The notes under the pieces were generated by a model. It was not told the DNA's origin, did not search any database, and saw only the letters and a list, made by a program, of their open reading frames with translations. The translations under genes were made by a program, and so were the position numbers. This document shows, in pieces, positions 1 through 9,471 of a DNA stretch of 64,000 nt; the first letter of the stretch is position 1, and the number at the start of each line of letters is the position of its first letter. This DNA is from Clostridiales bacterium (GTDB lineage: Bacteria; Bacillota; Clostridia; Lachnospirales; Lachnospiraceae). The stretch is from assembly GCA_018374355.1 (NCBI GenBank), contig JAHAFI010000014.1, positions 1-64,000 of the forward strand, in the 5' to 3' direction.

Positions 1-104
1 TGAAGGGGGAATCCTCTTCTTCGGTTATTCATTAGATTAGATATGCAACTATTAACCAAGTAGTCTTTATTGACTACACCATTATTATACTAGGAGAAAT
101 GAGA

Positions 105-3053
105 ATGAAGCGGATATGGAAAGCGGTGTTGTCGTTATTATCCTGCGGTGTAGCGCTTGCGCTGATTATTTTCGGATTTTTTTCCGGGTCTTCAGAAAAA
201 GTGCCGGAAAGCATCGGACTGAAAGGGGATACGATAGTTTGTTCCAATGGAGACCGGGTGTATGTACCATCCAATGAAAGTCTGGCTGTGGATTCCGAAA
301 GTGGTATGAGATACTATGAGGATGTGCTGAGTGTCTATCTTTGGTCGGAAATTTCAGAAAAGGAACAGACGGAGCTGGCTGGGCGCGTGGGCGGAACGGT
401 GATTGGAAAAATGAGCGGCATCATGAATGTTCTTCAGATTGGAGTGGATGCCGGGGAGCTTGGGGAACTGGAAGCTTTGGCGGGAACGCTGGAGGAATCG
501 GAGCTGGTGATTGATGCGTCTTATGAATATCCTATGGAGATTTCGGAATGTACGGTTCCCAAAGAGGTAATGGCCTCTTCTTTAGAGAAGGATAAAAATC
601 CATGGGGGTATGAAAAAAATAAAGGCAACGAGGAAAACCCGGATGGGAAAGACTGGTGGGCAGAAGCCATCGGGGCTTATACGGCATGGCGGTATACGGA
701 TAAAATCCAAGAACCTATAAAAGCAGGAGTTATGGATAACGGTTTTTTGGAAGATCATGAAGAATTTTTGAATGATGAGAATGAGAGCAAGATGATCTTT
801 ACGGATGGGGAATATTCGGGAAATACCGTAGTGGATTCCCATGGAACCCATGTGGCAGGAATTGTGGCAGCAAATGACAATAGAAAAGGAATCAGGGGAG
901 TGGCGGACCGTTCAGAACTTGTTTGTATGGATCATACTATTAAGGGCGGGGAGTTCTCTAGTGGATTATTTGTAGAGGGTACCAAGCAGATGATTGAAAA
1001 AGGCGCCAGAGTTATTAATAATTCATGGGGTTATTCGTTATATGATAAGGACGGGTATAAAGACTATAAAAAGGAAATAGACTCTACGCAGAAATATGAG
1101 GATTATTTTGAGGAAATGACTACTTCATTTTCTCAGAGAACGGTTAATGAGTGTATTCAAATGATTATTCAGCTTCTTTTGAATGAAGATGGCCATGAGG
1201 ACTTTATGTTTGTGGCTGGCGCAGGAAATGGGTGGAATAACGGAAAGAAGGGTTATGACACAAAATGGGGGAATTACTATACTGCCATCTCAGAGGAACG
1301 TTATAATGTCTCCGTGGATCCGGAGGCACTTAGATATGCAGGGGTTACATATGAGACTATAAGAGACCACGTGATGGTTGTAGCAGCAGTAGAAAATGAA
1401 AAAGATCAGGAGCGGTATAAATTGTCCTATTTCTCCAATTACGGAGAAAACGTGGATATTGCTGCACCGGGAGGCAACGGTGGAGAATATGGTAGTAAGG
1501 ATATTTACTCCTGCGTTGCAGGGGATGAGGATGATGCAGGAAAACTTACAGAAACTCATAAGGATGCTTATGGATATTATTGGGGAACTTCCATGGCTAC
1601 GCCTATGGTAACAGGAGCCGCAACGCTTGTATGGTCAATAAATCCGGAGCTTTCGGCAGCGGAGGTCAAGGACATCCTGCTTGAAACAGCAGGTAAAGCA
1701 GTGGGGGTTACTGATGAGGACAAGGGAAAAGAATACCCCATGCTTAACGTAGGAGCAGCGGTAGAACAGGCTGTCAGGGATAGGGATGGCGCTTCTATAG
1801 AGATGTATCTCCAACGGGAAGCGGAGAATAATGGTGGTAATGTAGTGAAGTATCAGGGGACAACGTATTATTGGAAGTACCATGAGGGAAGTTTTGACGT
1901 TCCGGCATTGTTTGCTAACTATTCTTATATGGATCAGGCAGTTAACCAGTTAATTCGTCGGAGCGGTTCTGGAAGCGAAGAAATTTTGCTGGAAGCGCAA
2001 GGTCATGGACCGATTTTTATCGTAAAGGGAAGGATTTATCTTCAGGGCAGCGGTAATCAGTTGTTTTCGGTGAAGCTGGATGGAAGTGACCGGATAGAGC
2101 ATGGGACGTTTAAACCATGGGCGGCAGATGAAGATTCCGGTATGCTGATTGGAGAGAATTATGATCTGGGGGAGGGAGTATATATGCTCAAATCCGAGGA
2201 TCATACCGTGGAGCTGGTAACAGAAACGCCTATGAGATTTCGAGGAAAATTAGACGGTGATTATTATTGTGCGGCAGATCTTCCGGACTATCAGCCGGGG
2301 GCGATTTTGTACCGTATTACTCTTGACGGCAGCGAGGTGACGGAACTGGATCGCGTGGAAGGACCGTTTGAGGCTCATGAGAAAGTTGATATTCTGCAGG
2401 TCTCCAAATTTAAAAGTATTATTTTCTATTCTTATGGCTATTATGGGGGAACGGGAGGTATGCTTCAGGACGGAGGAATCAATCAAGTGGATGCTGACGG
2501 CAGAAACCCGAAAGTATGTGTGGAATATGGAAAAGTTAATGCAGAGGAGTTCCTTGTGGAAGAAGAAACAGACATGTTAACAACAATGCTCTGCTTTGTT
2601 GGAGAGGGGGATGTGTATGGATCCTATGTAGGATTTTGGCAGGATTATGCGTATGGAAATTGCCGGGTGCAAACGATACCCAGCCCAATGTCATTATCAC
2701 AAGAAGTTGATTTCAAGGTCAGCAGACCGGGTTCTTTTATATGTGGAGAGGATGGAGGAATTTACAGGATAAAGAGAAACAAAGCGGAATATGAATTACT
2801 TATTCCACCGGGAGCCGCTGGAGATTTTCAGTTTCTTCCAATGCCGCAGCATCCCCCTTATGATTCGATGAACACCATTTCTCTGATTCCAAGGCTGGAT
2901 GTCGTTGGCGATCAGGTGTATTTTACAGCAGAAATAAGCGAGCATTTACCGGAGAATGATTTTGGATGGCGGCCTTCCTACAGGAGAACACGTTCGGTAT
3001 TCTATACTATGAAAATCGGGGAAGACAAGGCAGTGGAATTGTATTCTTATTAA
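105..3053 (+). CDS. Membrane-anchored S8 (subtilisin-like) serine peptidase
   Basis: Predicted extracytoplasmic subtilase. Residue numbers count from an ATG at 99. That ATG lies only 2 nt after the TAGGAG site, so the ATG at 105 (8 nt spacing) is preferred. A hydrophobic N-terminal helix (about residues 8-28) serves as signal anchor. The triad is visible: Asp213 in VMDNG, His248 in DSHGTHVAG, Ser498 in GTSMATP, with oxyanion Asn377 in AGAGN. Residues 35-150 look like a propeptide-type region. After the catalytic domain (ends about 570) come some 400 residues of beta-rich repeats resembling a propeller or DUF5050-type module, with unknown ligand. The FHA gene follows in the same direction. Family assignment is firm; substrate is unknown. 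Confidence 0.9.
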   Translation: MKRIWKAVLSLLSCGVALALIIFGFFSGSSEKVPESIGLKGDTIVCSNGDRVYVPSNESLAVDSESGMRYYEDVLSVYLWSEISEKEQTELAGRVGGTVIGKMSGIMNVLQIGVDAGELGELEALAGTLEESELVIDASYEYPMEISECTVPKEVMASSLEKDKNPWGYEKNKGNEENPDGKDWWAEAIGAYTAWRYTDKIQEPIKAGVMDNGFLEDHEEFLNDENESKMIFTDGEYSGNTVVDSHGTHVAGIVAANDNRKGIRGVADRSELVCMDHTIKGGEFSSGLFVEGTKQMIEKGARVINNSWGYSLYDKDGYKDYKKEIDSTQKYEDYFEEMTTSFSQRTVNECIQMIIQLLLNEDGHEDFMFVAGAGNGWNNGKKGYDTKWGNYYTAISEERYNVSVDPEALRYAGVTYETIRDHVMVVAAVENEKDQERYKLSYFSNYGENVDIAAPGGNGGEYGSKDIYSCVAGDEDDAGKLTETHKDAYGYYWGTSMATPMVTGAATLVWSINPELSAAEVKDILLETAGKAVGVTDEDKGKEYPMLNVGAAVEQAVRDRDGASIEMYLQREAENNGGNVVKYQGTTYYWKYHEGSFDVPALFANYSYMDQAVNQLIRRSGSGSEEILLEAQGHGPIFIVKGRIYLQGSGNQLFSVKLDGSDRIEHGTFKPWAADEDSGMLIGENYDLGEGVYMLKSEDHTVELVTETPMRFRGKLDGDYYCAADLPDYQPGAILYRITLDGSEVTELDRVEGPFEAHEKVDILQVSKFKSIIFYSYGYYGGTGGMLQDGGINQVDADGRNPKVCVEYGKVNAEEFLVEEETDMLTTMLCFVGEGDVYGSYVGFWQDYAYGNCRVQTIPSPMSLSQEVDFKVSRPGSFICGEDGGIYRIKRNKAEYELLIPPGAAGDFQFLPMPQHPPYDSMNTISLIPRLDVVGDQVYFTAEISEHLPENDFGWRPSYRRTRSVFYTMKIGEDKAVELYSY

Positions 3054-3124
3054 GTACCGGAGCGGATGGGAAGGAATGAAATGAGAGGGAATTCCTAACT
3101 TTGGGAAGAAAGGAAAAGATAAAA

Positions 3125-3976
3125 ATGAAAGATGGAAAGAAAATCTTGAGCGCTGTGTTTGTGACGGCGGGGCTTTCGTTCCTGTTTTTGCCCGTGAGCG
3201 GTGAATATTCTGCAGCGGAGCTGTTGGCTCTGTGGAGAAGTGAGCATATGGCTTGGTTTTTATGCTTATGCGCCGCGATACTTTCTATTGGAGCCGCCGC
3301 CCCTGTGACGCTGTATAGCAGGCGGCGGGGAGCTGCCATTTTGGCAGCGGTGATGGAAATCGGCGGAGGAACTGCTATATGGGCGCTTGTAGAGCTTACG
3401 GGAAAGGAACCGGTATTGCCGGGAATAGGCTGTCTGTCCATGACGGTATGTGTACTGGCCGCTGGAGTCTTGTCGGTCTTATCGGGAAGCGGAGCGAAGG
3501 AATTGGAAGCAGAGGCCAACGATTTCCGGCAGGAAAATTACGCACGGGAAGAAACGGCAGCAGATAATTTTTCGCCGACATACGAAACGGACTTTTACGG
3601 GACAGATACTTTCCCCGGGAAAACTGAGTTTTCCGGAAATTTTAGAAAGGGCTGTCTGTCGGTCAGTTGTCCGCCTTTTCAGGGGGCTTCGATTTTGCTG
3701 GAACATATGGAACCTGTGACGATCGGAACAGATCCTTCCTGCTGTAATCTTGTTCTTCAGGGAGAGGAAATCAGCAGGAAACACTGTACCATATCTTACA
3801 ATGGTGTCAGCAACACCTATCTTCTTCTTGATACCTCCACCAATGGCACTTATTTGGAAGGGGGCCAGCGGATTCCGAGGAGTTTTGCTATGGAACTTCA
3901 TGAGGGGATTTCGGTTTATTTGGCGAGGCCGGAGTATAGGCTTGTGTTCAAGGGCGAGAATGACAACACATTTTAA
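3125..3976 (+). CDS. Membrane protein with C-terminal FHA domain
   Basis: About 283 residues. The ATG at 3125 sits after GGAAAAGATAAAA and is preferred to an in-frame TTG at 3101. Three hydrophobic segments (near residues 10-25, 40-60 and 80-115) precede a charged linker and a C-terminal forkhead-associated domain. That domain shows the expected core: GTDPS, then EISRKHC and TSTNGTYLEGG. FHA domains bind phosphothreonine peptides, so this is probably a membrane adaptor for Ser/Thr kinase signalling. No kinase lies in the window. It follows the subtilase by 71 nt and may be co-transcribed with it. A rho-independent terminator follows directly. Confidence 0.85.
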   Translation: MKDGKKILSAVFVTAGLSFLFLPVSGEYSAAELLALWRSEHMAWFLCLCAAILSIGAAAPVTLYSRRRGAAILAAVMEIGGGTAIWALVELTGKEPVLPGIGCLSMTVCVLAAGVLSVLSGSGAKELEAEANDFRQENYAREETAADNFSPTYETDFYGTDTFPGKTEFSGNFRKGCLSVSCPPFQGASILLEHMEPVTIGTDPSCCNLVLQGEEISRKHCTISYNGVSNTYLLLDTSTNGTYLEGGQRIPRSFAMELHEGISVYLARPEYRLVFKGENDNTF

Positions 3977-4000
3977 AATTGCAGCTTATGTGCAGATAGC

Positions 4001-4040
4001 AAGGAAGACTTTCATTCTGAAGAGTGAGAGTCTTCTTTTT
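4001..4040 (+). terminator. Rho-independent terminator after the FHA gene
   Basis: GAAGACT (4004-4010) pairs with AGTCTTC (4029-4035), the stem extends through the flanking AAG/TTT, and a T run follows. It ends the subtilase-FHA unit 25 nt after the stop codon. Confidence 0.75.
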
Positions 4041-4191
4041 GTGCAGAAAAGTAATTATGAAGTCTGAAGAATATGTAGGTGAAGCAGTTGGCAGCATTCA
4101 AACATATCAGCTCTATAAATGCCGACTATCTGTTAAAGGTATTGATTGGAGCGAATACGGGTAAGGTGGGGCACCTTTATTTTTCTATTGC

Positions 4192-4264
4192 TTGTGTTAT
4201 GACTAAAAATCAGTTAAAATTAGTTCTAGAAAGTCATAGATTAGTCATAGAATTTAGTCATAGA
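4192..4264 (+). promoter_or_regulatory. Promoter with repeated TAGTCATA motif, upstream of the AlbA_2 regulator
   Basis: TTGTGT (4192-4197), a 17-nt spacer and TAAAAT (4215-4220) make a plausible sigma-A promoter. An inverted copy of the repeat, TATGACTA (4198-4205), lies in the spacer. Three direct AGTCATAGA copies lie downstream at 4232-4240, 4243-4251 and 4256-4264. This layout suggests an operator, perhaps for the regulator encoded next. The rest of the 310-nt gap (4041-4190) holds nothing I recognise. Confidence 0.45.
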
Positions 4265-4286
4265 GATTTTTGAAAGGCGGAATAAT

Positions 4287-5954
4287 ATGATATATACAGA
4301 TGATCAATTGAAAGAAAAGATTCTTCACATGTTAGAATCTTTTGAAAATGAAGTTATAGAGTTTAAAGAAGCACGAACAAACTATTCCTTTAATGATATT
4401 GGAAAATATTTTTCAGCACTTAGCAATGAAGCGAATCTGCGTGGATTGCAGGATGCGTGGCTGATTTTCGGAATTTCTAATGATAAGCGATATGTAGGGA
4501 CAGAGTTTAGAAAACAGGGGAATTTGCAAAGTCTGAAAAAAGAAATCGTCAATGGAACAAATGAAAGATTGACATTTCTTGAAATATATGAGTTGACAAT
4601 AGAAAAATGTCGAGTAATTGCATTTCAGATACCACCAGCAATTAGGGGAATTCCAACAACGTGGCAAGGTGCAGCATATGCAAGGGAGCATGAATCTGTA
4701 TCGCCACTTCCAATGAATAAGGTGGATTTGATTAGAAGTCAGATAGGCATGGATTGGTCTAAAGAAATTGTAGAAGAAGCTGCCATAGAAGATTTGGACC
4801 AAGATGCAATTAGAAAAGCCAGAGAACTTTTTTCTAAACGACAGAGTGATCGAAAAAAAGCGCAGGAAGTTTTAAAGAAACTATCTGATATTGAAGTCTT
4901 GAACAAAGCTGGCATCACCATAAAGGGAAGAATTACCAGAACAGCACTGCTGTTGCTTGGAAAAAGTGAGTCAAAATACTTTTTTGACGGATTCATCCCA
5001 AGGATTACATGGACTTTATATAATGCTGATAATTCAGTAAAAGCATATGAACATTTCGATATGCCAATGTTGCTGGCGGTAGATAAGGCATATTCTAAAA
5101 TTAGAAATGAAAAATATCGATATATTACCGGACAGCAGACCTTGTTTCCGGATGAAGTGGATCAATACGAACCGGAACTGATTAAAGAGATTATCAATAA
5201 CTGTATTGCCCATCAGGATTATCGCTTGCGTGGGAAAATCAACGTAGAGGAATTTGAAGACAGATTGGTGTTCATTAATGAGGGAGCTTTCATACCGGAA
5301 ACCATTGAACAGGCATTAGAACCGGGATACAAGCCACCGTATTACAGGAATGTGTTTCTTTGCAATGCCATGGTAAACTTGTATATGATTGATACAAATT
5401 CAATGGGCATTCCGATGATGTACCAGATTCAGCGTGATAAATGTTTCCCATTACCGACCTATGATTTGAATACAATCAACAGAGTAAAGGTTACTGTGTA
5501 CGGGAAGATTTTGGATAAGAATTATACTCAACTTTTATATTTTAATGAAGATTTAGATATGAGAACGGTATTTTTGTTGGATAAAGTCCAGAAACAGGAG
5601 GTGGTTTCTAAAGAGAGTTTTAAAGATTTGAAGAAAAAAGGTCTTGTAGAGGGACGCTATCCTAATGTTTTTGTTTCTTTTAAAGTTGCAGATATAGTTG
5701 GGCAAAAGGCTGCATATGTTCGCAATAAAGGCTTAGATGATGATATTTGCAAGCAGTTGATTGTAAAAGCATTGCAATCAATGGGTGAAGCCAACAAAAA
5801 AGATTTGATGGAAGTTTTGGAGAAGGCATTGCCGGAGGTGCTGAGCGAGGAACAGAAATCGAAGAAGGTTTCGAATTTGCTGCAGGCAATGAAAAAGGAT
5901 GGAATTGTTGTTACAACGGGAACTAATAGGTATGCAAAGTGGTATCTGAAATGA
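4287..5954 (+). CDS. AlbA_2 / HATPase_c_4 putative transcriptional regulator
   Basis: 555 residues with the architecture of the 'ATP-binding / Schlafen AlbA_2' regulators. The N-terminal AlbA_2 domain (about 12-130) carries VIEFKEAR and DAWLIFGISNDK. A middle GHKL-like half-domain (about 290-390) carries ELIKEIINNCIAHQDY and LVFINEG. The C-terminal 100 residues look like winged helices. Members are common in anaerobes and are usually called predicted transcriptional regulators; ligand and targets are unknown. Start ATG has an AAAGGCGG site. Repeated TAGTCATA motifs upstream may be autoregulatory. A TPR-like gene follows 31 nt later. Composition is more AT-rich than the sporulation cluster, so later acquisition is possible. 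Confidence 0.8.
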   Translation: MIYTDDQLKEKILHMLESFENEVIEFKEARTNYSFNDIGKYFSALSNEANLRGLQDAWLIFGISNDKRYVGTEFRKQGNLQSLKKEIVNGTNERLTFLEIYELTIEKCRVIAFQIPPAIRGIPTTWQGAAYAREHESVSPLPMNKVDLIRSQIGMDWSKEIVEEAAIEDLDQDAIRKARELFSKRQSDRKKAQEVLKKLSDIEVLNKAGITIKGRITRTALLLLGKSESKYFFDGFIPRITWTLYNADNSVKAYEHFDMPMLLAVDKAYSKIRNEKYRYITGQQTLFPDEVDQYEPELIKEIINNCIAHQDYRLRGKINVEEFEDRLVFINEGAFIPETIEQALEPGYKPPYYRNVFLCNAMVNLYMIDTNSMGIPMMYQIQRDKCFPLPTYDLNTINRVKVTVYGKILDKNYTQLLYFNEDLDMRTVFLLDKVQKQEVVSKESFKDLKKKGLVEGRYPNVFVSFKVADIVGQKAAYVRNKGLDDDICKQLIVKALQSMGEANKKDLMEVLEKALPEVLSEEQKSKKVSNLLQAMKKDGIVVTTGTNRYAKWYLK

Positions 5955-5985
5955 TACTGCCGTCAATATGCAGGAGGAAAATAAC

Positions 5986-6693
5986 ATGAAAAAACTCTGG
6001 AAAAAATTCGACGAATTAAAAGAAAAATGCTATATGAATATGATTGGAGCAGACCCTGACTTTGAAGTATGGAATAAAGCGTTTGATGTATTGATGGATA
6101 TTATCAGCACAGGAAGAAAAAATGACCCGAATTATGCAAAAGAACTTGTCCAATTGGAGGAGACTACAGATTTTTCGCACGATATAAGCGGATGGTTAGA
6201 GGACTATCTGAGTGAGCTGGATATGAGAGAGCGGTATGTAAAAGTTCAGGAAGTATGCGAAAAATTACTGGATCTATTTTGCTGGGAAGAAGACTCATCA
6301 TCAGATCTGCGGTTTTATATGGCTTCAGCGCTGCAAAGTCAGGGCAAAAACCAGCAGGCGCTTGATTTCTGTGAAAAATGGTATGAAGCGGAGAAGGATA
6401 ATATAGTAGCGGCAACCGCATTGATCTATGCCCGGATGCATATAAAGGATTTGGACGGCGCAGAAAAACTGGTGAAAAAATACATATCCGATGATACCAT
6501 TTGCACAGATGAAAATGATATTGTATTTACTGCGGCAGCGATTCTGTATAAAACAAAAGGAAATAAGAAAGAGGAAAAACGGATAAATAAAGCAATAAAA
6601 CAGTACGAAGAGGAATTGGAAGCGTATTGTACGGAAATGGATGAAGAGGATTTTGACTTTGATTTTTTGGATGATGAGCTTCCGTTTAATTAG
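5986..6693 (+). CDS. TPR-like repeat protein of unknown function
   Basis: About 235 residues, acidic and helical. The ATG at 5986 is used because AGGAGG lies 8 nt upstream; an ATG at 5968 lies before that site. The central part (residues about 100-200) reads as helix-turn-helix pairs of tetratricopeptide type, such as LRFYMASALQSQGKNQQALD and AATALIYARMHIKDLDGAEK. The C-terminus is a strongly acidic tail, EEDFDFDFLDDELPF. No enzymatic motif was seen. It probably acts as a protein-protein scaffold. It lies 31 nt behind the AlbA_2 gene, so the two may form an operon. Confidence 0.65.
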   Translation: MKKLWKKFDELKEKCYMNMIGADPDFEVWNKAFDVLMDIISTGRKNDPNYAKELVQLEETTDFSHDISGWLEDYLSELDMRERYVKVQEVCEKLLDLFCWEEDSSSDLRFYMASALQSQGKNQQALDFCEKWYEAEKDNIVAATALIYARMHIKDLDGAEKLVKKYISDDTICTDENDIVFTAAAILYKTKGNKKEEKRINKAIKQYEEELEAYCTEMDEEDFDFDFLDDELPFN

Positions 6694-6705
6694 AAAGTTG
6701 CCACT

Positions 6706-6736
6706 ATGAATACCTGATGTGCTTGTCGCATAGGAT
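6706..6736 (+). promoter_or_regulatory. Possible sigma-E-type promoter of spoIIID
   Basis: ATGAATA (6706-6712) and CATAGGAT (6729-6736), 16 nt apart, loosely resemble mother-cell sigma-E elements (consensus -10 CATACAAT). In B. subtilis spoIIID is sigma-E dependent. The match is partial and rests mostly on context. Confidence 0.25.
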
Positions 6737-6764
6737 GTAAAAACAGCGTCTTCGGGGGTCTAAC

Positions 6765-7019
6765 TTGAAAGATTATATCGAAGAACGTGCAATTGAAATT
6801 GCGTCCTATATCATCGAAAAAAGAGCTACGGTACGTCAGACAGCGAAGAAGTTCGGAGTAAGTAAAAGTACGGTACATAAAGATGTCACCGACCGTCTCC
6901 TGCAAATCAATCCCTCCCTCGCCCATGAGGCCAGAAAGATTCTTGACGTAAACAAGCAGGAGCGCCATATCCGCGGCGGACTTGCAACCAGAGAGAAATA
7001 TCTGCATCAGCATGGCTAA
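6765..7019 (+). CDS. spoIIID: Sporulation transcriptional regulator SpoIIID
   Basis: 84 residues, full length for the family. It begins with TTG after a GGGGGT site. SpoIIID is the mother-cell DNA-binding regulator acting after sigma-E. The diagnostic core is intact: the DYIEERAIEIASYIIE start, the helix-turn-helix RQTAKKFGVSKSTVHKDVT (residues 26-44), and the basic tail ERHIRGGLATREKY, which also contacts DNA in the B. subtilis protein. A strong terminator follows, so it is monocistronic. It marks the host as an endospore former. Confidence 0.97.
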   Translation: MKDYIEERAIEIASYIIEKRATVRQTAKKFGVSKSTVHKDVTDRLLQINPSLAHEARKILDVNKQERHIRGGLATREKYLHQHG

Positions 7020-7031
7020 AAAATGAAGGCG

Positions 7032-7077
7032 GCGTTCGGTTATCTGCTAACGGATAATTGGACGCTGCTTTTGTAAT
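7032..7077 (+). terminator. Rho-independent terminator after spoIIID
   Basis: A 13-bp stem (7032-7044 with 7053-7065, some G-T pairs), an 8-nt loop and a TGCTTTTG tail, starting 12 nt after the spoIIID stop. Confidence 0.8.
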
Positions 7078-7112
7078 TGTCGGAAAACAGAAATGAAAAA
7101 CATATAAAAAAA

Positions 7113-7141
7113 TACCAAAAGCAGGTGAAATATGGTACAAT
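7113..7141 (+). promoter_or_regulatory. Extended -10 promoter for the AIM24-family gene
   Basis: TGGTACAAT (7133-7141) is an extended -10; the -35 (TACCAA, 7113-7118) is poor. It leaves a leader of about 120 nt before the next gene, with no riboswitch I recognise. Confidence 0.4.
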
Positions 7142-7268
7142 GAGTAGCAGTAATAAGTGGCAGCAAAGAGAGCCTGTTCAACGAAAGTAAACCGTGACAG
7201 GATAACAGGCAGCGGCCGGAAATATGGGTATATGCACCATGTAAAAAAAGAAAGAGAGGAGCAAAAAT

Positions 7269-7949
7269 ATGAAATATGAAATCAAAGGCGAAACATTGCC
7301 AGTAGTAATCTGTTATCTGGAAAGCGGTGAACGTATGATTACAGAAGGCGGAGGAATGGCATGGATGTCTCCCAATATGCTGATGGAGACAACATCAAAC
7401 GGAGGAATCGGTAAGGTATTCGGAAGGATGTTTTCCGGTGAATCAATCTTTCAGAACTTTTATACAGCCATGAACGGACCGGGAATGATTGCGTTTACCT
7501 CCAGTTTTCCGGGAGCAATCCGGGCATTTGATATCGAACCGGGAAATGAGATCATTGCGCAGAAGTCCGCATTTCTTGCAAGTGAGGCAGGAGTAGAATA
7601 TTCCATTTATTTCAGCAAACGGCTTGGGTCAGGCTTTTTTGGAGGCGAAGGCTTTATCATGCAGAGATTTTCCGGAAGGGGAACGATGTTTGCGGAGTTT
7701 GACGGACATGTTGTGGAATATGAACTTCAGCCGGGGCAGAAACTTATCGTGGACACAGGTCATCTGGCAGCTATGAGCGCTACCTGCACTATGGAGATAC
7801 GGAGTGTTCCCGGCGTGAAAAATATGCTGTTCGGCGGTGAGGGAGTATTTAATACAGAGATTACCGGTCCGGGTCATGTGTGGCTGCAAAGTATGCCAAT
7901 CTGTAATATGGCTGGCGTTCTGCGTCCGTATATGCCTACCGGGAACTAA
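7269..7949 (+). CDS. AIM24 family protein (TIGR00266-like)
   Basis: 226 residues, the usual length for the bacterial AIM24/TIGR00266 family, a beta-sandwich fold rich in glycine. Recognisable parts are EGGGMAWMSPNM, GFIMQRFSGRGTMFAEFDG and the final GPGHVWLQSMPI. The biochemical role is not established. Yeast Aim24 is a mitochondrial inner-membrane protein, but the bacterial members are cytosolic proteins without a known reaction. The start ATG follows AGAGAGGAG. The gene lies 78 nt before a MATE exporter in the same direction. Confidence 0.85.
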   Translation: MKYEIKGETLPVVICYLESGERMITEGGGMAWMSPNMLMETTSNGGIGKVFGRMFSGESIFQNFYTAMNGPGMIAFTSSFPGAIRAFDIEPGNEIIAQKSAFLASEAGVEYSIYFSKRLGSGFFGGEGFIMQRFSGRGTMFAEFDGHVVEYELQPGQKLIVDTGHLAAMSATCTMEIRSVPGVKNMLFGGEGVFNTEITGPGHVWLQSMPICNMAGVLRPYMPTGN

Positions 7950-8027
7950 GGATAGAAATTTCTGTCAGGATTCCATGGAAGACACCGGACAGGTACGATA
8001 CAAGATAAAAAAACGGGGGCGAAAAAA

Positions 8028-9401
8028 ATGGGACTATGGAATAGAAAAGTCCATGAAGACACAACAGGATATTTTTTCAGCAGCAGCGATTTGAAAAAGT
8101 TAATCATTCCGCTGGTAATCGAACAGGTTCTTGCAATTACCGTCGGAGTGGCGGATTCCATGATGGTGGCGAGCGCAGGAGAGGCTGCAGTTTCGGCGGT
8201 GTCACTGGTGGATACGGTCTTTGTGCTGCTGATCAACCTTTTTGCGGCGCTGGCAACCGGAGGCGCGGTGATCTGCGGGCAGTATATCGGTAAGAAAAGG
8301 CCGGAAATAGCCTGTAAAGCGGCCAATCAGCTTATTTTATTTACCGGAGTATTTTCCGTTGTGATTATGGCGCTGACTTACGGGTTTAAATCCTTTATTC
8401 TCCACGGGGTATTTGGAAAAATTGCACCGGACGTTATGGAAAACTGCAGCACCTATTTGCTGATCGTGGCGGCATCCATTCCGTTCATTGCGCTTTATAA
8501 TGCGGGAGCAGCGATATTCCGCTCAATGGGAGACTCCAAAACGGCTATGTACATGGCGCTGGTGATGAATGGCATCAATCTGGTGGGAAATGCGATTTTG
8601 ATTTTCGGATTTCATATGGGCGTTGCGGGAGCAGCGATCCCTACTCTGATTTCCCGCATGGTGGCGGCGATTGTGATTATCCTGATGCTGGCTGACCAGA
8701 AAAAAATGGTGCATCTGGAACTTCCGTTTACCTTCCGCTTTGATATCCCCATGATGAAAAAGATTCTGGGAATCGGTATTCCAAACGGGCTGGAAAACAG
8801 TATGTTCCAGCTTGGAAAAATCCTTGTGCTCAGCATGGCTTCCGGTTTCGGAACGGCGGCGATTGCAGCAAATGCGGTGAGCAACAATATTGCCATGTTC
8901 CAGATTCTGGCAGGAGCGGCTACAGGCTTTGCGATTCTCACCGTATCCGCTCAGTGCGCCGGGGCGGGGGATTTTAAGCAGGTACGGTATTATACAAGAA
9001 AACTGGTGAAACTGACGTATATCGTCCAGATTGCGATTAATGCCGTGGTACTGGCAGCGCTGCCGCTTTTGATCGGACTTTACAACCTGTCTCCGGAGGC
9101 GGCAGGCTACACAAAAGAAATTATCTGGTATCACGCCTTTTGCGTGGTAACCATTTGGCCGTTGTCCTTCTCCGTGCCCAATACCTTCCGCGCTGCGGCA
9201 GATGTGAAATATCCGATGATTCTGTCCATCATTTCCATGTGGGTATTCAGAATCGGATTCAGTTGGCTTTTGGGTGTAAAACTGGATATGGGAATTTTGG
9301 GTATCTGGATAGCTATGACGATAGACTGGCTTTTCCGGGCTGTCTGCTTCACAATCCGCTATCTGCGGGGAAGCTGGGTAAAAAGCTCTATGGCAGGATG
9401 A
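8028..9401 (+). CDS. MATE family multidrug/sodium exporter
   Basis: 457 residues with about 12 hydrophobic helices in two homologous halves, the normal MATE layout. Typical segments include IPLVIEQVLAITVGVADSMM at the start (TM1 with the family's V-G-x-x-D-S/T-x-M pattern) and PMMKKILGIGIPNGLENSMF at the start of the second half. MATE proteins export cationic compounds in exchange for Na+ or H+; the substrate cannot be told. The start ATG follows GGGGGCG. It ends 126 nt before the CotS-like gene. Confidence 0.93.
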   Translation: MGLWNRKVHEDTTGYFFSSSDLKKLIIPLVIEQVLAITVGVADSMMVASAGEAAVSAVSLVDTVFVLLINLFAALATGGAVICGQYIGKKRPEIACKAANQLILFTGVFSVVIMALTYGFKSFILHGVFGKIAPDVMENCSTYLLIVAASIPFIALYNAGAAIFRSMGDSKTAMYMALVMNGINLVGNAILIFGFHMGVAGAAIPTLISRMVAAIVIILMLADQKKMVHLELPFTFRFDIPMMKKILGIGIPNGLENSMFQLGKILVLSMASGFGTAAIAANAVSNNIAMFQILAGAATGFAILTVSAQCAGAGDFKQVRYYTRKLVKLTYIVQIAINAVVLAALPLLIGLYNLSPEAAGYTKEIIWYHAFCVVTIWPLSFSVPNTFRAAADVKYPMILSIISMWVFRIGFSWLLGVKLDMGILGIWIAMTIDWLFRAVCFTIRYLRGSWVKSSMAG

Positions 9402-9471
9402 GCCGATCAAGTTAAGATTTGAGCAGCCTGAGGCAAGTACACAGAGGTGTACTTGAACGAAGATACATAGT

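Noticed and set aside
70..91. Promoter TTGACT ... TATACT before the subtilase
   Set aside because: Spacer is only 10 nt; the real promoter may lie before the window.
4079..4273. 64-codon GTG-started ORF upstream of the AlbA_2 gene
   Set aside because: No ribosome binding site, no recognisable protein features, and it covers the promoter and repeat region.
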